Positions 45,992 through 58,900 of a stretch of 64,000 nt of DNA are shown piece after piece. The first letter of the stretch is position 1, and every line of letters begins with the position of its first letter. Under the pieces are notes generated by a model that saw only the letters and a list, made by a program, of their open reading frames with translations, was not told the DNA's origin and made no database searches. Source of the stretch: Pterobdella sp. o SKG-2022. Lineage: Eukaryota > Annelida > Clitellata > Hirudinida > Piscicolidae. Where the stretch lies: NCBI GenBank assembly GCA_964035795.1, contig OZ038323.1:6930217-6994216 (forward strand). The letters are read 5' to 3'. The position numbers and the translations under genes are program-made.

Positions 45992-47807
45992 TTTAGTTTT
46001 AAAATTTATGTTTTACTCATTTATATTCAAAATCAGCATTATGTTTTTTGTATTTGTTTCATTATTACATATAAATTATCAAATAATTATTAATCATTTA
46101 TTATTATCATTATTATCATGGCATTCAGCTTGAGCAGGAAAGAGCTTCAGTAGAAAGAAGACTCAGGTTGATGGAGGCTGATCTCAAGGTTGTTATAATT
46201 TTAATTTAGTAACTCATTATTATTATCATTATTAAATTCATCCATATTCCCGTTATTAGATTTACCATTAAGACTTGTATATTCGTGAACATATTAATTT
46301 TCCAGAATGATTTTATTGATTTTTATGTTGGTTTTATGTCTAGTTCAAAGTACCAATAACACAGACATTGAAACAAAGGAATGAAGATGCAGAAGAGATG
46401 TTGGCGGCGTGTTTTGAGGCTGTTGAGATCAGTGAAACGTGAGTCTTCATATCAATTACTCACAGCTAGAAAACCTAGTTGAATGAAATAAAAATTAAAT
46501 AAGTCTTATCAAGAATTTTTTGATGGACAGCAAACGAAAGACAGTGGAAAGACAAGAAAGTTCAGACAGGTGTGTCGAATTAAGTGAGCAAGTTAAAGAG
46601 GCGAAAGAAGCCGCTAATGAAGCAGAGTCGAAGTTGCACGAAGTTAGTGTCTAAAGTTTGGGAGGTGGGAGGTTGGCGGGTAGAGCTTTGATGTGTTTTT
46701 TCGATGAATGGCTGATTGATAGTGTTGTGTGCTTGTATCAATGGTTGAATAGATTAATGGTTACAAGAAAAATATATTGGTATGTCAATATTAATATTTT
46801 CTAACTTTCATTAACATATTGAACATGAAGGCTGAGAGAAAATTGAAGAGAATGACCTCGGAGTTAGAGAAGGTGGAAGAGAGAGCAAACGCAGCCCAAA
46901 AGTTTGATAGACTAAACAAAATCTATTTTTGAAAATTTCCAAAAAATCAACAAAATACCTCTAAACAATATGCATACTCAGCTTTTCTTTAATTGGAAAT
47001 ATTAAATAAATCGCAGAAAAGAAGCTTATTTGGAGGAGAAATTAGAAAACACAAGCAAAAACCTTCAAAAATTGCGACAGTTTGAAGAGCATGTGAGCGA
47101 GAACAATCTTTATCAATGAACTTAATAAATATAATCAAAAAAACTGTTACAAAAAACTCTTACCCTTCTCATTTAAAAACCTTTAATACTAGTCCATTTT
47201 AAACTACTAATACTACCAGCCCCATCATAAAACTACTAATACCAAATCCATTATAAAACCTTATTCCACTTCAAGACCACTGAGAAAGAAAAAGAATATG
47301 AGGAAGCAATGAAAGAGATGATGGAGGAATTTAAAGAAAAAGAGATGCTAATTTTCCAACGAGAAAGAACCGCTCTCAAATTACAAGATGAAAAAAAACG
47401 TTTGCTAGGTCTGGGGTTATATTGTAGATTATTTGATCTATGGTTTGATGAAAGTGTAATTTAATTCTACATAAGTTTTCATGTTATAAGCATGTTTTTT
47501 ATGTTTTTTAAAATCCAGTGTTTAACGTTTTAATTAAGATGACACTTTTTTGTAATATTTTTAAATGATAGCTATTCATATGAATAATTTTTTACATTCA
47601 TTTTATTGAAATACTCGAGTTTTTCAAGTTTAATTACTATATTAAGTTCAATAATTTGATTCATATACTTCTAGTATCAATTTTGAGATAAAATATTATG
47701 CAAAAGATATTATTATCACAGACGAATTAGAAAAGACTGCCCAGGTTAAGGAAAAAATTATAAAAGAAATGGAGGAGTATTGGAAAGAGATTAGACAATT
47801 TGAATAA
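45674..47807 (+). CDS. Divergent tropomyosin (9 exons, 245 residues)
   Basis: Actin-binding coiled-coil dimer. Exons: 45674-45742, 45865-45921, 46129-46188, 46365-46438, 46531-46642, 46831-46901, 47017-47092, 47276-47408, 47722-47807. All phases chain to 245 codons plus TAA, close to the 248 of short tropomyosins. Key segments: RNEDAEEMLAACFEAVEISE against the family EEAEKAADESE; QVKEAKEAANEAESKLHEAE against [37 protein letters not shown] against RKLVIIEGDLERTEERA; a C-terminal DELEKTAQ block. Exons of 71 and 76 bases match family exons 5 and 6, 133 equals exons 7 plus 8 (63+70), and 60+74 equals exon 3 (134). These family lengths are from memory. The whole protein is predicted coiled coil without Pro breaks after the N-terminus. 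An upstream in-frame ATG (45647) is an alternative start. Confidence 0.82.
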
Positions 47808-47809
47808 AA
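47804..47809 (+). terminator. Polyadenylation signal overlapping the tropomyosin stop codon
   Basis: The end of the coding region reads TTTGAATAAAAATC. The AATAAA hexamer begins in the last sense codon and contains the TAA stop. A second GAATAAAAATG copy lies about 75 bases downstream (about 47880), so the 3' UTR is either extremely short or uses that second signal. Confidence 0.55.
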
Positions 47810-48326
47810 ATCACAAAGCTTCTATTCAGTTTCAATCTTTTTTTTTAACCATTATATTTTTTCCCAAAACCACGTGCTTTGAATAAAAATGCAATGTTCC
47901 TTCGGAGGAAAAACTGTTTATTTTTTTTTATAGTACGAATTTCAAAGCTCTATTGAGCCTCTAACCTGAGATTGAAAAAGTAAAATTCATCAAAGTGCAG
48001 TATGATGTAGTTTTAAGCATTACAAAATGTTGTTTTTCAAGCATAGTCATAAGCTTATTGGGTTGCAGTATATAACAAACAGACGTAGATATTTCTTTAT
48101 TTAGTTGTTTGTGTTCAGAGCTTTCCATTTTATTTTCATATGTAGAAAGATGAAATTGTAAAACATTATTCCCTCCAGTTTCGTTTCTGGGATATTTTGC
48201 TTTCACGAAAAATGTTGTTAAAATAATCTCCAAAAAAAATTTTTGAAAACTCACGCGTTGATATTAAAGCCAGTTTAACTTGGTAGTTTCGAAAAAAGTT
48301 TTGAAAAAAATCCAAAAATTTTCAAA

Positions 48327-51300
48327 ATGGCTTACGAAATCTTTCCCTACCCCAATGGAGAAACTTTCGGAGTTCCTTCAAACAAAAGACTTGTTGAGGA
48401 AATTGAGGACAGTTTCCTCATCTGTCCTTTATGTAGCGAGCAATTTAAAAGACCCAAAATACTAGCTTGTCTCCACACCTTTTGTTGTAGGTGTGAGGTT
48501 TTTGTTATTAATTAACCCCTTTCATTAATTATTAGTTTGCATTAATCCCATCAATGGTAATTTTTCATAAAGCTTGATTCATTTAGAAATTAATATCAAC
48601 ATAAAGCATCTCAAATTTCAGCTGTTTGGAAGATCAGCACGAAGAAGAGATAACTTCAAGAAAATATTACGACCCCAGAGAAATCACCTGCCCCCTTTGT
48701 AAGAAAAAGTGTTCTGTGCCTGCTGGAGGTGTTAGGAATCTCTCTGATAACCATCTCGTGTTGAATTTGTCTGAAGTGGTGACTAAGAGGAAAGAAGAAT
48801 TGAGAAAGGAAGAAGAAGAGCCGAGTTGTGAAGTATGTAAAAATGATTTTGATTTCGATGAGTGTGAAGAGTTAAAGAAAGATATTGAAAAATGTGATAA
48901 TTTTGGCAAAAGAAATTCTGTGCCTGGAAAAATGCCGACAGAACAATCTAAAAAAAATAAAAAAAGACGGAAATCTTTCATGTCAGCCGGCCTAGTGCTT
49001 AGAAGTAGTGCTTACGATGAATCAAGCAAAACCGCTGAATCGTTGATGGAGGAGGAAGAGGAGAATGAAGCGACCGAGGAGGTGAAGAGTGAAAACAACT
49101 GCAGTAGTAGTGGAGTGAGTTCAACTTCAACCAGCAGTCGTAATACTCAAAGCATCGGAGAAAAGAGAGCCAACTCCAACAACACCGACAACATCACAAA
49201 AAGCAACAGCAAAAACGATCGGCGAGCAACATCCAAATGCCTGGAATGCAACAAACTACTGTGCGGCAGTTGTGTGGAGCGCCACCATGGAATGAAGGTT
49301 ACCAGTGGACACTGCCTCATCGATATCGAGACACAGAGGGATGTGCTGTGCAAAGAGCACCCGGGAGAGGCTGTTAGGTTCAGTTGCTTTGGAGCTGTTT
49401 TTAATGTTTTTTGAAAGTCCATTTTTGTTTGTATTTTCTTTTGCTTCATATTAATTTTTTGTTTATAGAAGTTTTTTAATTTCAAATTATATAGTTTTAT
49501 ACCTATTTTTTTCGATTTTTTTCAAAATTTATTTTTTTTACAGTTTTTTTTTTTATTTTCCAACAACTCTTTTTTTTATAGAACTAGATAAAATATTCCA
49601 AAACACTTCAAAGCTATAAAAACCACAATTCTATGAAATAGCACTCTTGACACACACTGGATCAACTATCCTTCATATTGGAACCCATACAAACCTTACT
49701 ATTATTATTTAACACAGGTTCTTTTGTGAGGAGTGTGCGGAGTGCGTGTGCGTGTTATGTGCCTTCAACAAACACCGTAGCCATAAAGTTGAAACTTTCG
49801 CAGAATCAGCTTCAAGACAAAGAAACTCCCTATTGAACAATATAGCCTCGTGTAAGGAAAAAGCATCAAAACTCGAAGAAGACATCACAAACATCAAATC
49901 TATCGAAGGGAATTTCAAGAAAGTAGAGACTGAGATTCGAGAACGTTCCACGAATGCAGTGATGAAGATAAGAGCGAGAGAGAGGGAGCTTGTGGACAAG
50001 TTGTATCAGCAGCTTGGGCCGAGTTTCATTGAGTACCAAGAGAATAAAGACCATTTCAATCTGCAGGTTGGTTTATATGGAATACTTATGCGTTTCTAGT
50101 AGCCGTAATAGCACGTACCATCTATGGCGTCTAAGGATGGCCTCAAAAGCGCTAAAAGAGCTTGTAGGCTGTTTTTATTATAGGAATTTTATGGGTGAGT
50201 ATCAGTAATGCATGAGAAGTTGTAGATCAGTTGTAGAGGCAAAGATATTTGAAAAATATCCCAGTAATAGGTAAGATCACTCTGTTTTGTTTTTTATTGT
50301 GGCTTAGTCGAGTAAGGTTTATAGTGTTTTGTAATAACCCTTTTAGACAGACACAATAAAGAATAAATTCTTTGTTGTTAAATGAGCTTTTGAGAGGCTT
50401 TTGGGTGGTGTAATAATAGCTTAAAAATAAACGATAAATCAGATAAAATATACAATAAAATGATCCAAACCTTTTTAAGAGATATTTTGAACAAGTTCTT
50501 TACGATATTTCTAAATTGTTTTTTTAATACCATTTGTCTAATCCATCTTCCAAAGTATTCCCAAAGTTGAATCTGAAGCATTCTTTCCAATGTTCAATCG
50601 TCGACTTTTCATTCATAAAATTTTCACAACACTTTTGTTATAATTGAGCGTTAGTTTTTTATTTATTAAGTTCTTACAGAAGTTTTTCTCTCGTTGTTTT
50701 CTCCTTATTACTAAAAACAGTATCTGCAGCAAGTGTTGAACAAAAGCTTGATTTATTAAGTAAAAATTGTACATAAACAATTTAATATTGATTTTTATTT
50801 GTTCTTTAAGATTGTTTTGTGTTTATTCAGTATTATAAGGATTCTTTTTGCGTTTGTGCGCGTAGTATTTTTTGTTTGTTGCGTTCATATAATATTTATA
50901 TTTACTTTTATTAGTGTTTTTTTTCATTTTTCTTTATTTTTATTTATTTCCATTGATTAATTTATTATACTGGAAACATAATAACATATTGAAAAAAGCG
51001 TTTAAAAACTTTTCAAAACCATACAAAAAAACTCTCTATTTCGTTATACATTCACTCAAAAACAAATTGCTTGCAGTATTTTCATTAATTGCTCATAGCA
51101 TATTTTTTTATATTTTTCCCCATTTATTGCTCATGATTTTTATAGTTTTCATCAATTTTTCTCGTGTTTTTCTTCATAAAACCTCCATTTAACCAAGCAT
51201 CATAAGTGCAGTCTGTCTGTGAATTCATTCACAAAATATTGAAAAGGTTGAGATGTCTAATACCTGATAAAAACAAGTATTCATTTTTGATAACACTGAT

Positions 51301-51597
51301 AATACTTGTTCAAAAAGTATTAAAAAGAATTGAAGTAATAAAAGCAAAAAAGTAATAATGTAAAAACAATAATAAATTCAAAAAGTTTTCTCAAATTTAT
51401 TCTGATATATATATTTATTTATTCATATTTTAGCGCCTTCAATGGAGTTCGCAAATTCTGCAAAAGCGCGCTATACAAATTCAAATGAACAAATGGCATA
51501 TATAATTATTATGTACAACTCATATAGCAAAGATAAGCGCAACTTTTTGCAGCAATTATCATTTGAAAACAACATTGTTCATCCAGTGTGGATTATG

Positions 51598-51676
<79 letters not shown>

Positions 51677-53296
51677 GTCTTATTATTGTTAGTATCATTA
51701 TTATTATTAGCATTATAGTTATTCTTTTTGAGTGTTCTATTACTTTTCATTTTATTGTTTTTTTTTGTTGTTAATATTATTATTATTATTTTAATATTGT
51801 TTTTCTTATGAATACAGAATTATAAATCCAAAATATGAATCTTTTGGCAATATAATTATCAAAAGCATCAACAATTATTGACTAGTTTTGCAAAGACATC
51901 TTATGCTATTTAATAAGCTAATGAATTATGCTAAGCTTTCACCTATCGGAGTATTTAGTTTGTTTTCCTTAAACAAACGTGTTCAAAAAGAATTTTCATA
52001 ATTTAAATAAGCTATATTTTTGATTAATATTTCTTAATTTTTTTAATTATATATATTGTTACTACATTTATTATTTTTTACTATATATCTTAATATCAAA
52101 GTTAATTTCGATATTGTTATATTGAGTATATTTTGTTTCGAAATAAAAAAGCTAGGAGTACGTCTATTATTTCAAAGTTTTCACACTATTCTAACCCATT
52201 ATAACATCGGTGAATCAATCAGCTGGCAATTTCCACAGTGATTTTAAGCAAATTCCATCTTGAAGTTATGTTGACACTATTCTTCAACAAAATCTAACAC
52301 TAACACTGCATTTCATCTATATTGTGAATAAATTCCTTGTAAATATGGATGAACAAATAACGATAAACTCATTAAATAACTTCAATTCTCACGTTGATAT
52401 TGTTCTTATCATACATACTTAAAAACTTATGTAGCGTAAAATTTAAAAACAAAACTTCTTTAAAAGCGCTTAATTTTTCGAGAAATCATTTATGGAAGAG
52501 GCTATGGCATAATTATGTACATCGGTGATAATTAAACGTTGTTTTCTCTCTCAATGAAGGTACAGATAAGCCAACATTCTTCATTGTTCAATAAAAATTT
52601 TCTATTGTACACATTATCACCAATGGGAATATCTAATAACAGTTTATAATGTACTCTATTTGAATATGGCAACAAATAGAAAATCCCTTTTTGCTTAATA
52701 ACTTTTGCAATAAATTTCATAATTTCTCGTTTAAGTCATAATACAATTTAATCCTTTTTCACCCTTTTCAACATAATAATTAATTCCTTCAACAAAACTA
52801 AGGTTTTCTTCAAAAAACTCATGGTTTTCAAACACTCATATTTTCATTTTCCATTATGAGAAAATGACCAGAACATCTTGAAGAGCTTTCAACAAATAGC
52901 CAAAAACTCACATCAAACATAAGGATTTCTCAATATATTCATTAAATAAGAAAAAATCTATACTTTTATATACGTTTAGATCCAACACAAAATTTTAGCA
53001 TTTAGCGTTATTAAATTTTCTTATCCCATATCAATACTAAGGCTATACTAATAATAGATCTATACTTTTATTAATGTTATACTTTTTTAGTTCTATACTA
53101 TTATTATTGATATTCTATTAATAGTTCTATACTATTGTTAGATCTATACTATTAATAGAGATATTCTGTTAATAGTGGTATTCAAAAATTAGTGATATCC
53201 TTAGTGTAAAACTTTTACTAATTCTCACGCACTCACGTTCCCAGTATGGGAGAATAAGGTTTTGTATGATTCATCATTATTTTTATTATTGCTACC

Positions 53297-53327
<31 letters not shown>

Positions 53328-55104
53328 TCAATCTTTTTATTATTTTTATAAATTTTTTTTTATTACTGTGTTTGTTGTTGCTTTCATTGTCTGAGTTGCT
53401 GTTGTTGTTATACTCATAATTCTTTGAATTTCATTTTTTTTTCATTAAAAAAAATTTTTCTATTTAAATTTCTAACTTTTCCATAATATTTTTTATCATT
53501 TTGTTTTTGTTGTTAATAATATTTTTTTATAACAATTCCCACGTGTAATATATTGTAGATAGTTATGAAAATAATACTTGGTTAATTCCTACTATATATT
53601 AATATAATTAAAAAAACTAAATTCTAGTATCAAGTCTTGAAGTATACAAAAAAATGAAATATTGCAAGGGAAACACTGATAAAATAAATAACTTACATAC
53701 TTATTGTTGAATAAAGGCAAGTTTTCTAGTTAAAAAAAACACACTGATGATAAGATTTCAAAACAATTTTATTGTTATAAATAAAATATTAGAAACAAAA
53801 AAAATGGAATTTCCTAAAAGCTCATGATGAAAAAGTTTCTGCTGAAGTTAGTCATGAAAATATGAAGGTTGCTCTAAAATTAGAATATTAAATAACTAGT
53901 TTGTCTGTATGATGCATTCTAATTTTAGAGAAACCTTCACATTTTCATCTTGGTTCCCATAGTATCAATTTGTGTATAACTTCTTTACTGCGAAAGCAAT
54001 TTTCTGCGAGTATGTCTGTATTTAACAGTGGATCAAAATCAAAAAGCACAAATAAGTATGAAAATCAACTAGTGATTAAAACAAATAGTGATATGTATAC
54101 ACATAATAGTATAGAAAATGCTAATTATTATTATTATAGCTATACCAATAATAATGAGAAATATAATATTGAAATGGTAGGAGGTATAATGGAAATGATA
54201 ATAAAATTGATGGTTATAGTTTTGATAAAAATGTGGTAAACTGCAATAAGCCCATAAAAAGCCTAGCTCAATATTGATAATGTAAAACTAAAAAAAAAAA
54301 TCAAAGAAAAAAACCATTTGTAATAGAGTTTATTAAAAACAATAGAATGTGTGATAAAATTAAAAGAAAAAACTAGCTGAAAAAGGCGAAAATACAATCG
54401 GCAATTTTCGCTCAAAGTGGAATCTTCTTAGCATCCTGATAAACAGATGGAAATAAACATTCCAACCTCTTATCTGCATTTACATCTTAAAAGAAAAGTT
54501 TAATTATACTTTAACTTTTTTCAAGTGCTTTCGTCTTTTTGTAGTTTTGTATTATTAGAATTTTTCTTTTGTTCCATATTACACCGTCAATTCAGGCAAC
54601 ATTTAATCTAGTATATAATAATCAAAACTTTTATTTTCCAGCTGCTTTTCCTATTATAACCAAAAAATTCAACATTCACTCTTCTACACCCTCCCCCATC
54701 TTCTCACCACACTATTTACCCACCTACCTGCTAATTTAGGACGCATGGACTTTGAACCAAAACCATCATTACCCACCCGTCCACCTACCAACCCATGCAC
54801 CTACCCGTCCATGCATCTACCCACCCGTCCACCTACCCACCTATGCACCTACCCGTCAATGCATCTACCCACCCTCCCACCTACCCTCCCATGAACCCAC
54901 CAGTTAGAAACGATGAACACCACGATCAACCTGGCTGAAATGGTGATGGAAACAAGCGACGTTGAGATGTTGTTACTGAAGAGAGAAGTAGATGAAAAGT
55001 TGAAAATCCTATCTCAAGCTTCATTCAAGCATGGCGTGTCTCCCGTTAAGCCGTTCACTTTCATCCCTGGTTCTGTTCATTTAGGGGACGTGCAATACCA
55101 ATGA
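48327..55104 (+). CDS. TRIM-family RING/B-box/coiled-coil protein (4 exons, 489 residues)
   Basis: Probable E3 ubiquitin ligase. Exons 48327-48490, 48622-49377, 49718-50066 and 54904-55104 chain in phase to 489 codons. The RING (residues about 32-87) has FLICPLCSEQF, ACLHTFCCSCLEDQH and REITCPLCKKKC, the C3HC4 pattern. A Ser/Glu-rich insert of roughly 130 residues follows a CEVC pair. Next is a first B-box with KCLECNKLLCGSCVERHH, then B-box 2 with CKEHPGEAVRFFCEECAECV and CAFNKHRSHKV. A coiled coil follows (about 320-430). The last exon, after a 4.8-kb intron, adds EMVMETSDVEMLLLKREVDE and a short end (SVHLGDVQYQ). No NHL, SPRY or filamin C-terminal domain is present before the stop. The overall type resembles TRIM2/3/45/56-like proteins; I cannot assign an orthologue. 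The start ATG is the first in frame, just before YEIFPYPNGE. Confidence 0.9.
51596..51677. repeat. (ATT)n microsatellite in TRIM intron
   Basis: About 27 pure ATT copies, followed to about 51780 by decayed ATT/GTT units. It lies in the 4.8-kb intron between 50066 and 54904, which is otherwise AT-rich with no supported exon. Confidence 0.95.
53854..53948. repeat. 33-base-arm hairpin in TRIM intron
   Basis: 53854-53886 and 53916-53948 are reverse complements with about two mismatches (shared core CTCTAAAATTAGAAT), separated by 29 bases. The geometry (95 bases in total) is close to a miRNA precursor, but near-perfect arms also fit a small inverted-repeat element. The strand of any transcript is unknown. 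Confidence 0.75.
54715..54900 (+). repeat. Pyrimidine-rich CCACCTACC minisatellite before last TRIM exon
   Basis: Degenerate tandem units of CACCTACCCGTCCATGCATC type run up to the acceptor at 54903. They act as an unusually long pyrimidine-rich tract for the final exon. The units contain no open frame of interest. Confidence 0.8.
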
Positions 55105-55905
55105 TTTGGGGACTTAGACTTTTTTGTAGGTTTTTTTGTAGTGTATTTTTTTGGGTTTTATTTATAAAGGTTTAAATTTTTTTTTTGTATTTTAAAAGCT
55201 TTTTTAGTTTTTATTTATGAGGAATTTTGAACTAATGTTGATTAAATTTATTTGGTTTCATGTCAGTTTTTGTAAGTTAAAGTTTTTCAAGTTGATTTCC
55301 AAGTTATTTTTAATTATTTTGAAACCATTTTTTTATTTAATGATTTTTTTTAATTTGTTGAAACTGTTACAAAGTATTTTGAAATTTTTTGTTTTTGTTG
55401 TTTGAAAAGTTGGAAAATATATTTCAGAATCCTACAAAACCACGACATTTATGATGAAGCAAAAGCCGGTGAAAAATTTATCGAAATAGAATTTTAAGAG
55501 TCAAAAACGATATCAAAAACACAAAAATGTGAGACAACTCTAGTGATTAATAGGAAAAATTATTGATTGTAACTTCAAAAAATCGTTCAAAAGTTGAATC
55601 TTTATAAATATATTCATTTTGAGCACTCAAAAAACTGAAACCATTTCAAATCTTATCAAATGCGTATTTCTTCTCAAATCATTTGCAACCACATTTTTTT
55701 CTCTCAACTTCATGGTTTATTTTTCTTCCAACCAGTAGAAAGTTCTTATCCATGCATTCACAATTCATTATCTTTTCTGTTAATTTATCCTTTGAACAAC
55801 TAAATTTTCTACCTTTTCATTCTTTTTTTTCATTTACCCATGCATCTATTTGTTAATTTATCTTACTTCGGATCATACGCTTACTCATTTCTTAACTTTC
55901 CTTTG

Positions 55906-58900
55906 TTACAATTGCCACTCGCTAGTGAGCATCTCTACAAACTTTTGGTCACAATCCACACTGGCACTCACGCCACTGTAGTAGTTGATGAACTCTTCCT
56001 TTGTCACCTGTGGGTTTATTCCTACCTTTTAATAAAGAAAACAGTGATCCAAAATAAAGTTCTTAAAAATGAATCTTATCATACTTCTAACAAAGTGAAA
56101 AATCTACAGACCCAGCTTCCAGAGTAATGAAAATATTCAAACAATCACCTTATCATCATCGCTTCCTGCTTGGAAAGTATTGAGAAATTGTTGGATAGCT
56201 TCCTTTTTATCTCCCTTTTGTATCACGTGGTAATGTCCTATAGAGGGTTTATTGGAGTGGTTCTCATTGATTGATGGTTGAGTGAATTGATTGGCAGATG
56301 CATAAATGCAGTGATTTTATAAATAATAATTCTAAGCCAAATAGATGGATGGATGAGAATCGAGTGGATGAATGTATGAATGAATTAACGAATGAATGCA
56401 TAATTAATTCAGGTCAAAGAAGTGGATACATGTGCTTACAACACACAACCTTGCAGATCCTTCACCGTGATCACTCCATCTCCACTCTTGTCCATCTTCT
56501 TAAAGGCTTTTTCTATGGTGTCCAATCTGACTTGAGACATGGGAGGCTGTGTGGGTGGTTATCTCTTATTGGAGAAGATGGTTGTATAGGAAATCGATTT
56601 ATTTTAAACCTTTTTAAACTTAAACTATTTTTAGTTGTATTAATTAATTTTTAATACATAATACATTTAATTTAATTTAACTTCTTAATATAATTCAAAA
56701 AAAAATTCTGCTTGAGTCATAAAGTCTCCAAACCCCCCAAACCACCCTAAGAGAAATGAGAAGCTCTTCAAAATTGACATTACCACTGGCATCCTTGTCT
56801 AAGTAATGGAACAATTCATCTACATCCTTTGCACTCATGTCTAGGCCGTATCTTTGCAGACCTGGTTGGGTGTTGTGCATGCAAGATCAGATGAATAATC
56901 ATGGAGTTATAAAAACTTGTAGTTATGTTGATAATAATGTAAATGCTTTTCTGAAAGGTCTTTTGTGAAATATGTTATATCTTTCTTAAAAACAAAAAAA
57001 AATTTTATTAATCGACGAAGCTTATCGATAAAATTACATGAACTCTTGATCATTGATGCTCTAAAGAGTTGATCAATTAAGTTATTGTTCATGCCTTAGA
57101 CAAACTGAAACGTCACACGAACCTAACTCCAGCTCTTCCCGATCCAACACCACATCTCTATTCCCATCGTACATTCTGAACATTCTGCAACATTCATCAT
57201 GCATTACGTCACACATTCATCATTCATTCTCTCATGCATTCATCACCTAATATCCCATACACTCATCCTTCTTTCTCAATTCATCTCTTTATCCATCCAT
57301 CAATTCTATATCTTTTCCACTAATTTTTCATTTAATTGTTTATTCAATACTATGCAATTTGACATTTTAATAAATCATTTTTCTTTTTGACTTAATGTTC
57401 CAATTGAACTTATTCGGCTGGAAACTCTCAATTCTATCGACCCGTCAGTCGATGTTTTATTTTATGCTCTAATTAAACTCATATTAAGCTCAAAAGATTT
57501 TAGAAATTCATTAAGGAATGTATAATATCATAGCGCATGATATGTGAGAAATAGTATAATAAAAATCAATATTATATGATAATTAACTAATAAACTCGTT
57601 AGTTATAATAATACAACTTTTTGTTTTTTTTTTATCATTTTATTTTTTATTCAACCGTCAAATTTAAAAACTTTTATTTAAAATTTAGAGCGTTCAAAAT
57701 ATATTATACATAAATCGTTACTGGTTTATCAATAAATTATATGTACTGCATTGTTTTCATTTTATCATTATTTGTATATCTCTTTCTACGAGTGTTATTG
57801 ACCAGAGAAATGAAGACAAACTATGAACAACAAACAATTATCTTGCTCACCACCATTTTATCTAACAGGTGGAACAACAGAGCAATGCCCATTATAAAAT
57901 CATTAATTATTTTTCTATGCATTATTTGAATGTTGTAGCCATGGTTACTGTAGCTAAGAATTCCTATTCTGATCATATAGCCTTGAACCATTTTACTTGT
58001 GTTTAATTGAGATATTTATAAAAAGGCAACAAGTGTTTCATACCGACCCCTGGAAACGGATGTAAAACAACGATGTTGATGGTGATGAAGAAGATGACGA
58101 AGATGATGAAGGGAAAGAGAATGCGGATGATGATGGTAGGGATGAGAATGATAGTGGTGATGATGGTAATGATTATGGTGGTGATGATGAAGGGAAGAAG
58201 GCTCGAGAGGATGAAGATGAAGATGATGATAATGGTGATGAAAAGGATGATGAAGGGAAAGGGGATGAGGATGGGGTAACACATGAAAAACAAGAATGAC
58301 TTAAAGCAACATTCGTGCTAGTATGTTTCATTAAATATCATTGTCCTTTGATTTGCTAAAATAACGTCATCATTCAATCGATAAGTAAATTGTAAGCCAT
58401 CGTGTTTTTTTAAACAATATAACATGCTAAATAAAACAGTATTAAAAGATCATATTTAATGAACTCGTTAAAAGCGCTTTAAATGCTGTTATTGGTCCTA
58501 ACTTAATATTTTTTAATATTGTATGTATTAAGCAAAAAATAGAAATTTTTTTCTATCTAGATTATTAGTGAGTAAATTATTAGCTTAAGAACCGTATGGT
58601 ATTACTAAAAACTATAGTTTACATATTTATTCGTACATTAACAACTCTATGAAACATCGCTTTTAGTTTTATTATAAAGATTAATAATAATATTGTGTAT
58701 ATATATATTAGTGAACTGAAATAGACTCTTAAAAGTTTTTTATTCAAATATATATAATACTATAGTATTTATTAAATATTCCACATAAACAAAATAATGG
58801 TTTTTCAAACCTAAAATAAATATTCACTATATAAAAACACAATTTTTAGAGTTTACTTAAACCCAGTAAACTCTTCGTAAGTGAAACTTAAATTTAAATA

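Noticed and set aside
47961..48254. 97-codon minus-strand frame between the tropomyosin and TRIM genes
   Set aside because: It begins with GTG, not ATG, has no splice partners and no family resemblance.
53970..54239. 89-codon plus-strand frame before the last TRIM exon
   Set aside because: Low-complexity Asn/Tyr-rich content, no convincing acceptor or donor, and not needed for the TRIM frame, which is already in phase.
58003..58293. His-rich, Ile-rich and Met-rich frames in the calcyphosine-like intron
   Set aside because: All arise from the GATGAT-type low-complexity tract.
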